DNA of 58,492 nucleotides from Aliidiomarina sanyensis (lineage in GTDB: Bacteria; Pseudomonadota; Gammaproteobacteria; Enterobacterales; Alteromonadaceae), in contig NZ_PIPM01000011.1 of NCBI RefSeq assembly GCF_003987175.1, positions 1-58,492 of the forward strand, in the 5' to 3' direction. The position numbers were made by a program, and so were the translations under genes. The stretch's first letter is position 1, and every line of letters begins with the position of its first letter. Below are positions 24,989 to 33,652 of this stretch, piece after piece. The notes under the pieces were generated by a model that worked only from the letters and a program-made list of their open reading frames with translations, was not told the origin of the DNA and searched no databases.

Positions 24989-25546
24989 TCACCTCGTTCG
25001 GAAACTCAAAACATCTTGAATCACGCCGCGAACCGCTTTGTGATGATCTTCTTTGAGGGCATCGGAGTCGGTAAACTGCTCATGTGCTTTGCCGAGAGCG
25101 AACTGGGTGGGCGCGACCCACATGCCCAGTTTCGCGAGTTGGTCGCGCAGCAGCAGGAGTGACCGTAAACCACCAAGCGCACCGGGCGAAGCTGAACAGA
25201 GGCCCGCGACTTTTCCTTTGAAGAGCGCTCCACCGGATTCACCGTCCGCTTGTTGCCGAGAGATCCAATCCAACGTGTTTTTTACCAATGCTGGGACCGC
25301 ACCATTGTACTCAGGCGTTGAAATCAAAAAGCCGTCGTGGGCCTTCATTAAGCTTTGCAGTTTTCGCACATTATCAGGCATCCCCGCATCCTCAATGTCA
25401 CCGTTGTAAATGGGCAAAGGGTAGTCATTGAGATCCACATAGGTAATTTGTGCACCCTCAGCTTCCGCTGCGCGAGCAATATGCTTCGCGAGTTTTCGGT
25501 TGAGTGACGCTTTGCGAAGGCTTCCTGCAAACACGAGTAACTTCAT
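24989..25546 (-). CDS. NADPH-dependent FMN reductase (flavodoxin-like fold)
   Basis: The 185-residue protein has the FMN phosphate-binding loop of this family, FAGSLRKASLNRKLA (residues 6-20), and the STPEYNGAVPALVKNTLDWI segment (about 76-95) that binds the flavin ring. Members reduce chromate, quinones or azo dyes in the cytosol with NAD(P)H. It starts at an ATG preceded by GGAGG, 12 bp after the AI-2E-type permease gene, so the two probably form an operon ending at a strong terminator. Native substrate is not predictable. Confidence 0.9.
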   Translation of the reverse strand: MKLLVFAGSLRKASLNRKLAKHIARAAEAEGAQITYVDLNDYPLPIYNGDIEDAGMPDNVRKLQSLMKAHDGFLISTPEYNGAVPALVKNTLDWISRQQADGESGGALFKGKVAGLCSASPGALGGLRSLLLLRDQLAKLGMWVAPTQFALGKAHEQFTDSDALKEDHHKAVRGVIQDVLSFRTR

Positions 25547-25558
25547 GGTTCCTCCAAG

Positions 25559-26665
25559 TTAGTTTGATTTTTCGCGGCGCGATTTTTTCTTGTTTACAAT
25601 GACATTGTAGACCGGCTTCATTTGCGGGATGTGGCTGATAAACACCATGATCACTGTCATAAGCGGTACGGCAATCAACACACCAATTGGCCCCCATAAC
25701 CATCCCCAGAAGAAGATGGAGACAAAAATAATCACCGGATTAACCGCAAGCCGTTGGCCATGAATGTAAGGTTCTAAAAAGAACCCGACGATACTGGTGA
25801 TTACGGCAAAACTCGCCGGCGCGATCAGCATCATCCAATAGGTATCGAAGGTTGCGACCGAAACAATGGTCAGTAGGCCAAAGGCAATGAATACACCAAT
25901 GTAGGGGATAAAGCGAGTCAGTGCAGCCATAACGCCGAGGACAATAGGGTTGGGTAGTCCTATCGCCCAACTGACCAATCCGATAGCGATGCCGATACTA
26001 CCATTGACGCTAGTAATGACCGCAAGGTAGCGGGCAATTTGTTCCTGACCGCTGCGTAATATCTTCAGGGTAATTTGACGTTTGGGTCGATCCATCTGTC
26101 GTGCGAGGTTTCGCACCAAGTTATCGCCACTAATGAGGAGGAAATAGGTTAACGCGAGTGCAAGAGCAAGACCGGCCACCGCTTCATAGGCGCCAGCGGC
26201 TAATTGGTTCCGCCAAGAGTCGGTTTGCAGCACGACTGTTTGGGCACTTGCCGCATCGTCGCCATTCCCGAGTTGCTCCTCAAGCTCTTCTTCAACCCGT
26301 TCGGCAGTCTCAGTCAGTTGATCAAGTTGACGCTCGACGGCGCTGTCCCCCGGTAACAGCTCACCGAGGGTTGCCGGGGCGCGCTCAGCCCACTCGGAGA
26401 TAGGCTGCAGCATGGCGTAACCCACGCTGATCATGCCAATCACCAGCGCAGCAAGAAACGTAAGTGACGAAATAGCACGATGAACTTTCCAATGCTTTTC
26501 AAGCCACGCGACAGCTGGTGAGAAGAGCAAAGTGACTAAGATCGCGAGTACGATCGGCAGGAGAATGGCGTGCGCCAAATAGAGTGTGTAAAGCAGTGCG
26601 AGAATAAATAACCCATAGATGGGCGTTCGAAGTTGTTTCGGAATCGTCGACTCAGAATCTGCCAT
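25559..26665 (-). CDS. AI-2E/PerM-family membrane transporter
   Basis: The ATG at 26665 (368 aa, MADSESTIPKQ) has AGGG about 7 nt upstream and is preferred over a longer frame from 26710 that lacks an SD. There are about seven to eight membrane segments: a first block at 20-70, a soluble acidic loop with DQLTETAERVEEELEEQLGN at about 120-150, then a C-terminal block containing IGIAIGLVSWAIGLPNPIVL and the family motif ALTRFIPYIGVFIA. Family members include autoinducer-2 exporters and Na+/H+ antiporters, so the substrate is open. Confidence 0.85.
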   Translation of the reverse strand: MADSESTIPKQLRTPIYGLFILALLYTLYLAHAILLPIVLAILVTLLFSPAVAWLEKHWKVHRAISSLTFLAALVIGMISVGYAMLQPISEWAERAPATLGELLPGDSAVERQLDQLTETAERVEEELEEQLGNGDDAASAQTVVLQTDSWRNQLAAGAYEAVAGLALALALTYFLLISGDNLVRNLARQMDRPKRQITLKILRSGQEQIARYLAVITSVNGSIGIAIGLVSWAIGLPNPIVLGVMAALTRFIPYIGVFIAFGLLTIVSVATFDTYWMMLIAPASFAVITSIVGFFLEPYIHGQRLAVNPVIIFVSIFFWGWLWGPIGVLIAVPLMTVIMVFISHIPQMKPVYNVIVNKKKSRREKSN

Positions 26666-26968
26666 AAAAGCCCTATGCTCAAAGAATGATGAAAGATGTG
26701 CGGACGGCATCTCATTGACGTTAAGTGTGGTCTATTTTGCTCAACTTTTCATGGTGATAGCGATGAATAGTCGGTGCTGCACGCGAAAATAAATAGAAAA
26801 CTTCAAGAATACAGCGTACCGGTGATATTCTTAACTTATTGATTTAATTGAACTGTCATAGAAGTGGCGTATGTCATTTATGAGTCAGTCACTAAAGTGT
26901 CGGCGCGATCTTTAAGCGAGCGTGTTTCACTTGCTAGCGTCAACCCCACGCTTACAGGAGCATATGAC

Positions 26969-27415
26969 ATGAATTCAAATGATTCAAAACAAACCCCAGA
27001 AGTCGAGTCACCCAAGAGTGGTTACAGCATCAGCAAAGGCGGCAACGTTTATTTTGACGTGCAAGGCCACCCGATTCGGGTCTGGTTCTCGGGTTGGAGC
27101 GGAGGCGAGCGCGTTTACGTGAATGAAACGGAGGTCTCGCGCACGCGGAGCTGGCGGTTTATGACCACCCATCACTTTGAGATTGAGGGACAACCACATC
27201 GCATCGAACTCGGTGTTGACGGCTGGAAAGATCTGTTTGGCGGCAAATATTTTGCTCGCTTGTATGCGGGCGACGACCTGATTGACCAAGATTGGGTTTT
27301 GATCATGGGCAAGGACAAAAAAGCTTTCTCTTGGAAAAGCTTTATCGTTTTCTTGCTCGCAGGCGCCGTGACTGGATTCCTGGTCGGAGGCTTCGTCGCG
27401 ACCTGGCTTGGTTAA
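26969..27415 (+). CDS. C-terminally anchored protein paired with an XRE regulator
   Basis: The start at ATG 26969 has AGGAG 8 nt upstream; the longer frame from 26864 has no SD. The 148-residue product has a polar N-terminus, a compact beta-rich domain (GNVYFDVQGHPIRVWFSGW, then RSWRFMTTHHFEIEGQPHRI, residues 20-110) and a C-terminal membrane helix (SFIVFLLAGAVTGFLVGGFV). No signal peptide is present, so the domain is probably cytoplasmic and tail-anchored. The XRE regulator gene follows after 12 bp and also ends in a membrane helix. Family not recognised. Confidence 0.6.
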   Translation: MNSNDSKQTPEVESPKSGYSISKGGNVYFDVQGHPIRVWFSGWSGGERVYVNETEVSRTRSWRFMTTHHFEIEGQPHRIELGVDGWKDLFGGKYFARLYAGDDLIDQDWVLIMGKDKKAFSWKSFIVFLLAGAVTGFLVGGFVATWLG

Positions 27416-27427
27416 CGGAGACCGGTT

Positions 27428-27727
27428 ATGGAATTACAATCAAACGTCATCCGTGAAGCGCGTATTCAAAAAGGCTGGACCCAGCAACAACTGAGTGAAG
27501 TCGCCGGTTTGAGTTTGCGAACGATCCAGCGCGTTGAGAGTGCGGGTCAAGGTTCGTTAGAGACGTGCAATGCGTTGTGCGCGGTCCTGGACATTTCACG
27601 GGATGATGTGTTGCAACCTGAGCGGTCCGATCCACTGAACCCAAAAGGACTGATTTTTCCCATTGTGATGATGGCCACGGTGATTGGCTTTGTCTTAGGT
27701 GTCATGGTCACGCTGGCGGTCCGATAA
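27428..27727 (+). CDS. XRE-family HTH regulator with C-terminal membrane anchor
   Basis: The 99-residue protein has an N-terminal Cro/CI-type helix-turn-helix (IREARIQKGWTQQQLSEVAG, then SLRTIQRVESAG, residues 8-40), a helical extension, and a final hydrophobic segment (LIFPIVMMATVIGFVLGVMV, about 75-94) ending in Arg. It would therefore bind DNA while tethered to the inner membrane. It follows its partner gene by 12 bp, with GGAGACCGGTT as SD. The two tail-anchored proteins probably work together; target genes are unknown, and autoregulation is the simplest guess. Confidence 0.75.
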   Translation: MELQSNVIREARIQKGWTQQQLSEVAGLSLRTIQRVESAGQGSLETCNALCAVLDISRDDVLQPERSDPLNPKGLIFPIVMMATVIGFVLGVMVTLAVR

Positions 27728-27737
27728 ATGGAATAAC

Positions 27738-27757
27738 GGGCCGTTGATGGACGGCCC
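27738..27757. terminator. Stem-loop between convergent genes (probable terminator)
   Basis: GGGCCGT (27738-27744) pairs with ACGGCCC (27751-27757) around a 6-nt loop. It lies between the XRE regulator stop and the stop of the convergent DMT transporter gene. No T-run follows on either strand, so it may work poorly as an intrinsic terminator. Confidence 0.45.
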
Positions 27758-27775
27758 ACTCACTGCTCATTCAAA

Positions 27776-28675
27776 TTATGCCTCGCCCGCGACACGGGTG
27801 CGGCGCTGCCACTGTTGAATCAGTAGGCCGCCGACTATCATCATTAAACCAATTACGGTCGCGGGATAAATAGTTTCCCCAATGATTAGGGCGAGCAATA
27901 GCAATGAAATAAACGGCGAAATAAATATCAAGTTGCTTATTTTAGCTGCATTTGACGTTAACTTCATGGCATTTAGCCACAAAATAAAGGTCACTCCCAT
28001 CTCAAATAAGCCCACATAACTGACCGCGAGCCACCCCTGCCACGGGATATTTGACCAGTCTGACCATATGAGTGACGCGACAACGGCAATGGGGAACGCA
28101 ATGCCAAAACACACGGTAAGTGTAAGAACAGGGTCTGTTTTGTGGCGGGTATTTAGAATCCAATAACCCGCCCAAAGAAATGTCGAAAGCAACGCGAGTC
28201 CAACCCCAAGTGGATTGGTGAATTCGAGCCCGAGTATATCCCCCCGAGTCGCAATCACGAGGACGCCGCTATAGCCCAACCCGCAGGCAATCCAATCACG
28301 CTTCCGGATTTTTTGCCCTAAGAAGAGAGCGGCCATCAGCGTCAACGCAATCGCCCAGGTGTAATTTAGGGGTTGTGCCTGTGATGCGGGGAGTAAACGG
28401 TACGCCTCAAAGAGGATCAAGTAATAAATGAGGGGGTTCATAAGCCCGAGGAAAAGATAGTACTTTCGATGCGTGTTGAACTCAGGCCCAATTGCACGCA
28501 GTCGCCCCTGTTTCGCAAGAATTAAAATAAACAGACCGAGAGATACACCGCTCGCTGCTGTGACCATTTGCAACGGGGTGAGGTACGTCAGGGTGATTTT
28601 GAAGGCGGTCGCCACGGTGGACCATAATAGGACCGCGGTGACCGCAAACAGCAGGGCTTTCTTATCTGGCTGCAT
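27776..28675 (-). CDS. EamA/DMT-superfamily transporter
   Basis: The 299-residue protein has ten evenly spaced hydrophobic segments arranged as two EamA repeats. The first repeat starts KKALLFAVTAVLLWSTVATA; the second begins near residue 148 with NPLGVGLALLSTFLWAGYWI. Polar residues inside helices (ATAFK, LNYTWAIALT) fit a metabolite exporter of the drug/metabolite transporter superfamily. The C-terminus is basic and cytoplasmic (QQWQRRTRVAGEA). It lies 9 bp downstream of a GST gene on the same strand, so they are probably co-transcribed. Substrate unknown. Confidence 0.85.
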   Translation of the reverse strand: MQPDKKALLFAVTAVLLWSTVATAFKITLTYLTPLQMVTAASGVSLGLFILILAKQGRLRAIGPEFNTHRKYYLFLGLMNPLIYYLILFEAYRLLPASQAQPLNYTWAIALTLMAALFLGQKIRKRDWIACGLGYSGVLVIATRGDILGLEFTNPLGVGLALLSTFLWAGYWILNTRHKTDPVLTLTVCFGIAFPIAVVASLIWSDWSNIPWQGWLAVSYVGLFEMGVTFILWLNAMKLTSNAAKISNLIFISPFISLLLLALIIGETIYPATVIGLMMIVGGLLIQQWQRRTRVAGEA

Positions 28676-28684
28676 AGTCCGCGC

Positions 28685-29254
28685 TTACTGAGGGGGTGCT
28701 GATGCGGTAAACGTCGGATTCTGCTGTGCAGTCTTCAATAATGTCAGAAGGTTTGGGTAGGGGGTAAGGTCCAGTCGATTCCGAAAAAGTACCCAGTCGA
28801 GATAGCAACACAGGCGTAACATCCCATCATCTGTCACGACCACTTTGTGATCGGTGGGCCAAACCTGACCATTCAGATTCTCTAGGGTGGTCCCCAAGCG
28901 GGCCAATTGACGCGCCAAATACGGTGTATTGTCCGGTGTGCACCCATCTTTTTCTAACAAAAATAAATTGATTGTGGTGTCGAGCAAGGTATTGGCGGTT
29001 GCGTAAAGCTCACATTCAGCAAGCGAGGGAAGAAAGTCCTGACTTTGCTGTGCACGAATAAACTTCAAAATGGAGGTGGAATCGGTGAGTTTGGTTTCTT
29101 CCCATTCCAGATAAGGAACACGCTGAGTCGGCGACCCTTGGGCACTTTGCTGGTAGTTAGTTTCGACGAATTCGTAAGGCAATCCAGCTTGTGCAAGTGC
29201 GATACGACAATGACGCACGAAGGGTGAAGTAAAACTTCCAAATAACCGAATCAT
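28685..29254 (-). CDS. Glutathione S-transferase family protein
   Basis: The 189-residue cytosolic protein has a thioredoxin-like N-terminal domain (MIRLFGSFTSPFVRHCRIAL, catalytic Ser/Thr in SFTSPF), a cis-Pro region QRVPYLEWEE and the SNAIL-type ESS motif as DSTSILKFI, then a helical C-terminal domain. It resembles short bacterial GSTs of the YfcG/GstA type but cannot be assigned to a class. AGAGG lies 8 nt before the ATG. It is the first gene of a two-gene unit with the DMT transporter, which might export the conjugates it makes; that is inference. Confidence 0.8.
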   Translation of the reverse strand: MIRLFGSFTSPFVRHCRIALAQAGLPYEFVETNYQQSAQGSPTQRVPYLEWEETKLTDSTSILKFIRAQQSQDFLPSLAECELYATANTLLDTTINLFLLEKDGCTPDNTPYLARQLARLGTTLENLNGQVWPTDHKVVVTDDGMLRLCCYLDWVLFRNRLDLTPYPNLLTLLKTAQQNPTFTASAPPQ

Positions 29255-29458
29255 GTATGCAGCCTCTTTGTATCTGAATGGTCTCTTAGGTTCAGCGAGT
29301 CAGGAAAACCGCCACATCATGCCTTGAGATGTGGGGAAGCACAAGCGCCGTTGAGACGACCGGCTGTGTGAAATTTCACCAAATCATCATCCCGGTGTAA
29401 CAAAAGTGTCACGCATGACGCCTAGACTTGCCGCAACAACCGATATGAGGATTGCCTG

Positions 29459-29995
29459 ATGAGATGGCTTGCCCCGATCCAACGCGCAGATGAAGCGGCT
29501 TTTTATTGGCTTAGTACCCAGTTAAGACGCCCAACCGGTGGAACGCTGGCCCGATGGATTTCTCGCAGCGGCGATGGATACGGATACCTCATTGCTTGTT
29601 TACTCGCCTTTGCTCTGCAAGACCCCGATGCCACACTGTTGCTCATTTTATTGCTCGCCGCATTCTTGGTTGAAATCCCGGTGTATTGGGTTCTTAAAAA
29701 CACCCTCCGACGCACGCGTCCCTATGAGCGAGTCAAGCATTTTACCTCCCTGATCCAGGCCAGCGATAAATTTAGTTTTCCTTCTGGCCACACAACGGCT
29801 GCTTTCATGTTCGCTGGGATCTGCGCTGTGATCATGCCATCGCTCGCGCTTTGGGTTTATCTCTGGGCGGTGGCTATTGGTCTCTCTCGCATTGCACTTG
29901 GGGTGCATTACCCCACGGATATTGTCGCTGGCGCATTACTTGGCTCTGGCCTGGCTACCTTCGTTCTTAGTTTCGCAGCAGGATACCTCGGATGA
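29459..29995 (+). CDS. PAP2-family membrane phosphatase
   Basis: The 178-residue inner-membrane protein has all three PAP2 motifs: KNTLRRTRP (KX6RP), FPSGH in SFPSGHTTAAF, and SRIALGVHYPTD (SRX5HX3D). About five to six membrane helices surround them, placing the active site at the periplasmic face. Members dephosphorylate undecaprenyl pyrophosphate or phosphatidic and lipid A phosphates. The stop overlaps the ATG of the glycosyltransferase gene (ATGA), so the two are translationally coupled and may act on a shared lipid-linked substrate. Confidence 0.9.
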   Translation: MRWLAPIQRADEAAFYWLSTQLRRPTGGTLARWISRSGDGYGYLIACLLAFALQDPDATLLLILLLAAFLVEIPVYWVLKNTLRRTRPYERVKHFTSLIQASDKFSFPSGHTTAAFMFAGICAVIMPSLALWVYLWAVAIGLSRIALGVHYPTDIVAGALLGSGLATFVLSFAAGYLG

Positions 29996-31035
29996 AAATA
30001 TTGATCGGTGTGCAAGGAACCGGAAACGGTCATATTAGCCGCTGCCATGCGCTGGCTGAAGCCCTCGAACAGCGTGATGACATTCATGCCGACTATTTGG
30101 TTTCGGGTCGTTCTCCAGAGAAACTTTTTGACATGGAAATTTTTGGCGATTTTCAATGGCGGCAGGGACTAAGTTTTGCAGTGCGCGACGGACGCGTGTC
30201 TATGTTGGATACCTTGAGTACGAATCCGTGGAGTCAATTTTGGAGTGACGTCCGCGCTTTAGATTTGTCCTCGTATGACCTCGTCCTGACTGATTTTGAG
30301 CCAGTTACCGCATGGGCGGCCCGACGTCAAAAAGTTCGTTCCATTGGTATGGGGCGGCAGTATGCGTTTTTTAAAGCAACCCAGGCGCTCGCGCCAAATA
30401 TCCTTCAACGGGCGATGGTCAAGCAGTTTGCACCATGCGATACGTTACTGGGAATGCACTGGGAAGATATTGGACCGCATGTGATTCCACCATTGATTCA
30501 TGGCGCACAACACGCGCAGCCCTCGCTGCATAAAGAAGTTTTGGTGTACTTGCCCTTTGAGCCTTTAAGTGAAGTGACGGCCTTGTTAAACAATTTTCCG
30601 GAATATACCTTTGTGGTGTACCACCCCGATGCCCAGCGGGCAGAACAAGGACATATCCAATACTTTCCACCTTCACGGACAGGCTTTGCTCAGGCATTTG
30701 CACGGGCTGAGGGGGTCATTTCAAATGCCGGATTTGAAACGAGTAGTGAAGCGCTCGCGCGTGGGAAAAAGCTCTTAGTCAAACCGCTTCATGGTCAATT
30801 TGAGCAGCTAGCCAATGCACGTTGTTTGCAGAATCGTCAGTTGGCATCGGTGATGGATAACCTCAGCGCACATCATGTCGAGCATTGGCTTGAGCAAGAT
30901 AGTCAGGTACGCATGGAGTGGCCGGACGTCGCGCCTGTGATAGCGCAATGGTTGGCCGAGGGTGCGGTGGAATCGGTTGAGAGTCTGCATCGTCGTTTGT
31001 GGCAACGAACGGAACGGATTGTGGCGGTAGCCTAA
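29992..31035 (+). CDS. MJ1255/VC2487-type glycosyltransferase
   Basis: The 347-residue cytosolic protein begins MKILIGVQGTGNGHISRCHA, the GT-B opening of the MJ1255/VC2487 family, where GTGNGH forms the N-terminal nucleotide-sugar loop. Later motifs include DLVLTDFEPVTAWAARRQ and, in the C-terminal domain, AEGVISNAGFETSSEALARG with KPLHGQFEQLANA, matching the donor-binding region of MurG-like enzymes. Acceptor and sugar are unknown. It overlaps a PAP2 phosphatase gene by 4 nt, which suggests a lipid-linked acceptor. It is convergent with the M28 peptidase gene. Confidence 0.85.
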   Translation: MKILIGVQGTGNGHISRCHALAEALEQRDDIHADYLVSGRSPEKLFDMEIFGDFQWRQGLSFAVRDGRVSMLDTLSTNPWSQFWSDVRALDLSSYDLVLTDFEPVTAWAARRQKVRSIGMGRQYAFFKATQALAPNILQRAMVKQFAPCDTLLGMHWEDIGPHVIPPLIHGAQHAQPSLHKEVLVYLPFEPLSEVTALLNNFPEYTFVVYHPDAQRAEQGHIQYFPPSRTGFAQAFARAEGVISNAGFETSSEALARGKKLLVKPLHGQFEQLANARCLQNRQLASVMDNLSAHHVEHWLEQDSQVRMEWPDVAPVIAQWLAEGAVESVESLHRRLWQRTERIVAVA

Positions 31036-31058
31036 CCACTAGGGCTTCTTCAGGCATT

Positions 31059-31085
31059 AAAAAAGGGAGGCGTTTGAGCCTCCCT
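31059..31085 (-). terminator. Rho-independent terminator of the M28 peptidase gene
   Basis: GGGAGGC and GCCTCCC form the stem around GTTTGA; on the minus strand the stem is followed by TTTTTTAA. It lies between the convergent glycosyltransferase and M28 peptidase genes. Confidence 0.85.
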
Positions 31086-31107
31086 TCGTCGTTCCAAGTG
31101 CAAGGAA

Positions 31108-32778
31108 TTAATTGCGACGGTCTTCGGTTTCGAGGCGAAGTGCTTCGAACTCGTTGCCGGGTGCCCAACGAGGCCACGCGCGACTATTGGCCAATTCATG
31201 GCCGACACGGAAGTAGATCCATAGGTCTTGATGGACGCCACGCAAATCCCAGTCTGGGTTATATTCATCAGCAGGCTTATGGTATTTCTCTGCGTATAGA
31301 CGAGCTTGGTTTGCTTCGCCGTACTCACGCCCATTGAAGAAATGATCGACACCACCTTTCGCATACAGCACTGGGATGCCTTTCTTGGCCATGCTGAAGT
31401 GATCAGAGCGATAGAAAATGCCGGCCTCTGGGTTGTTTTCCGGAGCGAGATAGCGGTTCTGTGCGACGACATGCGGCTCGGCATACGCTTGCATATCTGA
31501 GTTATTCCAACCGACCACGACAAAGTCTCGGACAGGGCCATACATATTCAGCATGTCCATGTTAATACCCGCAACGGCTTGATCAATGGGCAGCAAGGGG
31601 TTGTCTGCATACCAAGCGGAGCCGAGTAAGCCGCGCTCCTCCGCACCGACTAACGCAAACACAATCGTCCGCTCAGGCTGCGGTCCTTGCGCAAACTTTT
31701 CTGCAATTGAGAGCACACCAGCGGTACCGCTTGCGTTATCTTGTGCTCCGTTGTAGATGTCGCCACTGATCGGATCGACACCGAGATGATCCCAGTGAGC
31801 CATGTAAATCACATGCTCTTCCGGATAAGTCGACCCCTCGATATAACCGATAATGTTGTGTGTATCGATATAAGAAAACTCATTCTCGACAATCATCGAC
31901 AATGACGTATTCAGGTCCACAGGCGCAAAATCGCTGGATAATGCGAGTTCATGTGCTTCAGCCAATGTCATTCCGGCGTTGGCGAAGAGCTTTTCTGCAC
32001 TGTCGGCAGTGACCCAGCCTTCAAGCTCTACACGGTCCATGTTGTTGTTTTCGGTCTTCATCATAAAGCGAACTGGCGAGCCACCCGCGATCACGCCCCA
32101 ACCATAGCCGGCAGGGCCGTCTTCGTGAATGATAATAGCGCCGGTGGCGCCTTGGCGGGCCGCCTCTTCAAATTTGTATGTCCAACGACCATAGTAAGTC
32201 ATTGAATTCCCGTTGAAGAGTGCTGGATCTTGCGTTGCATAACCGGGATCGTTGACAAACATGACGACTGTCTTGCCTTCAACATCAAGGCCTTCATAGT
32301 CATTCCAATCAAACTCAGGGGCAACAATTCCGTATCCGACAAACACCATGTCGCTTTCTGAGACTTCAATGGCATCGACCACGCGACTTGTCCAGCCCAT
32401 CATTTGGGACCGATAGGAAAGTTCACTGGTTTCACCTTCATGGGTCAGCGTCATATTGGTCACGCGACTTGGAGCAACGCGCACCAGTGGTACAGGTTGT
32501 GTGTAGTCTTCGTTGGTAAACGACTTAATCCCATGCTCACGAAAAACGTTTGCGGCGTACTCGATGGTGAGCTCTTCACCGCGAGTCCCCGGAGCACGGC
32601 CTTCGAATTCATCAGAAGCAAGGGTACGTAAATGGTCGCGATACGTATCGCTAAAGTGACTATCAACTAATCCATCCGCATCGGTTTGCGCGGGATACAA
32701 CGGTTCTTCCACTTGGGGAGCTGGAGAGCACGCTGTCGCGAGCACGAGTGCCGATGCGCACAAGGTAAAGTAGCGCAT
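31108..32778 (-). CDS. M28-family zinc aminopeptidase lipoprotein with PA domain
   Basis: The 556-residue product has a lipoprotein signal (LVLATACSPAP, Cys at 17). Residues about 130-290 form a protease-associated (PA) domain inserted before the catalytic core. The two-zinc M28 site is visible: His in YMAHWDHLG, bridging Asp in NGAQDNASGT, the Glu pair in LVGAEERGLLGS, Asp in GINMDMLNMYG, and His in FYRSDHFSM. Members release N-terminal amino acids from peptides. It should act at the periplasmic face of the envelope and complements the S9 peptidase earlier in the window. Single-gene unit with a strong terminator. Confidence 0.9.
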   Translation of the reverse strand: MRYFTLCASALVLATACSPAPQVEEPLYPAQTDADGLVDSHFSDTYRDHLRTLASDEFEGRAPGTRGEELTIEYAANVFREHGIKSFTNEDYTQPVPLVRVAPSRVTNMTLTHEGETSELSYRSQMMGWTSRVVDAIEVSESDMVFVGYGIVAPEFDWNDYEGLDVEGKTVVMFVNDPGYATQDPALFNGNSMTYYGRWTYKFEEAARQGATGAIIIHEDGPAGYGWGVIAGGSPVRFMMKTENNNMDRVELEGWVTADSAEKLFANAGMTLAEAHELALSSDFAPVDLNTSLSMIVENEFSYIDTHNIIGYIEGSTYPEEHVIYMAHWDHLGVDPISGDIYNGAQDNASGTAGVLSIAEKFAQGPQPERTIVFALVGAEERGLLGSAWYADNPLLPIDQAVAGINMDMLNMYGPVRDFVVVGWNNSDMQAYAEPHVVAQNRYLAPENNPEAGIFYRSDHFSMAKKGIPVLYAKGGVDHFFNGREYGEANQARLYAEKYHKPADEYNPDWDLRGVHQDLWIYFRVGHELANSRAWPRWAPGNEFEALRLETEDRRN

Positions 32779-32910
32779 GAAGATTTCCTCTTTCTCGTTA
32801 TTTGAACGGGCATTGTTTCATCAACACTTCATCATACCCGAAATCCATGCGGCGGGCATCTCCCACTTGATGGGCGACCTCGCGGGCGTCTTGTCTCGAT
32901 AGACGCGCAC

Positions 32911-32936
32911 AAAAAAGGAGGGCCGAAGCCCCCCTT
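32911..32936 (-). terminator. Rho-independent terminator of the DUF4168 gene
   Basis: GGAGGGC and GCCCCCC form an imperfect GC-rich stem around CGAA; the minus-strand copy ends in TTTTTTG. It lies about 40 bp after the DUF4168 stop codon. Confidence 0.75.
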
Positions 32937-32975
32937 CATCATCACTTCCCAACAGGGAAAGAGGAAGTTAGATGA

Positions 32976-33365
32976 TTAGTACGAATCAGACTCACGCATT
33001 TCTTCGACAGCCTGCTGGATCTCAGGATCGTTTTGCAGACGATACGCAAGCGCGTTGTACTCTTCGACGGTCAAACCTGTGTCTTCAACGGCTTCAACCA
33101 TTTCACGCTGAGCGTTAATTTGGAGCTCTTGCGCTTGCTCCTGAGTCTCTACACTTTCCAGTGCAGTGACAAACTCTTCATTAATGCGCTCGATGTGACC
33201 AATCGCATAAACAAACTTTTCCAGTTGTTCTTCGGTCACTGGCTCGTTCGCCATTTGCTCCATTTGCTGCTGAGCATATGCAGCTTGGTCATCTTGCTGA
33301 GCAATCGCTGGCATAGAAAACATTGCAGCGGCAATCGCAGAGAGTGCAAAAGTACGTTTCAACAT
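32976..33365 (-). CDS. Secreted DUF4168 protein
   Basis: ATG 33365 is preceded by AAGGAGG at 6 nt, giving a 129-residue protein; the reading frame extends upstream to 33440 but through a probable promoter. A signal peptide ends about MPAIA-QQDD (residue 23). The mature 106 residues are acidic, Gln/Glu-rich helices with the DUF4168 pattern EEQLEKFVYAIGHIERINEE and EEYNALAYRLQNDPEIQQAV. It is periplasmic and probably helical, like small stress chaperones. It is divergent from a histidine kinase and sigma-54 activator and carries a sigma-54-type promoter, so it is very likely their target. Confidence 0.8.
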   Translation of the reverse strand: MLKRTFALSAIAAAMFSMPAIAQQDDQAAYAQQQMEQMANEPVTEEQLEKFVYAIGHIERINEEFVTALESVETQEQAQELQINAQREMVEAVEDTGLTVEEYNALAYRLQNDPEIQQAVEEMRESDSY

Positions 33366-33416
33366 AGTGTCCTCCTTCAAGAACAAAAATAATTTTATGT
33401 GTTCACTGAAATACGT

Positions 33417-33432
33417 TGCGAAGACCGTGCCA
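33417..33432 (-). promoter_or_regulatory. Sigma-54-type promoter of the DUF4168 gene
   Basis: On the minus strand the sequence is TGGCACGGTCTTCGCA. It matches the sigma-54 consensus TGGCAC-N5-TTGCA with one change and has the essential GG and GC exactly 10 nt apart. Transcription would start near 33405, about 40 nt before the ATG at 33365. The divergent gene pair encodes a sigma-54 activator. Confidence 0.75.
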
Positions 33433-33540
33433 ACTTTCATGTATTTTTAATAAATAATTGATTTGTATGGATTATGTTTTGTTTTTCGAATTGTTTACGC
33501 TGCGCCACGCCTTAAAAGAACGATGTTATGTGTATACTTT

Positions 33541-33582
33541 TGTCACATGTGTCATTTTTATACGTGTCAATTTGTGTCACAA
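33541..33582. promoter_or_regulatory. TGTCA repeats: probable enhancer sites for the NtrC-type regulator
   Basis: Four TGTCA boxes begin at 33541, 33550, 33565 and 33575. The last lies in TTGTGTCACAA (33572-33582), a perfect palindrome with a central T; the first two flank CACATGTG. They are about 135-175 bp upstream of the predicted sigma-54 start, the usual distance for NtrC-family enhancers, and just before the kinase gene, so they could also autoregulate it. Confidence 0.5.
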
Positions 33583-33652
33583 TAGCCCTGCTGATTATTT
33601 TTTCATCAGGGAGAGTTTACCCACCTCAAAGTACTAAACAGAGCATTAATTT

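Noticed and set aside
33366-33440. N-terminal extension of the DUF4168 protein
   Set aside because: It overlaps the sigma-54-type promoter and would place a second hydrophobic region before the signal peptide; AAGGAGG supports the ATG at 33365.
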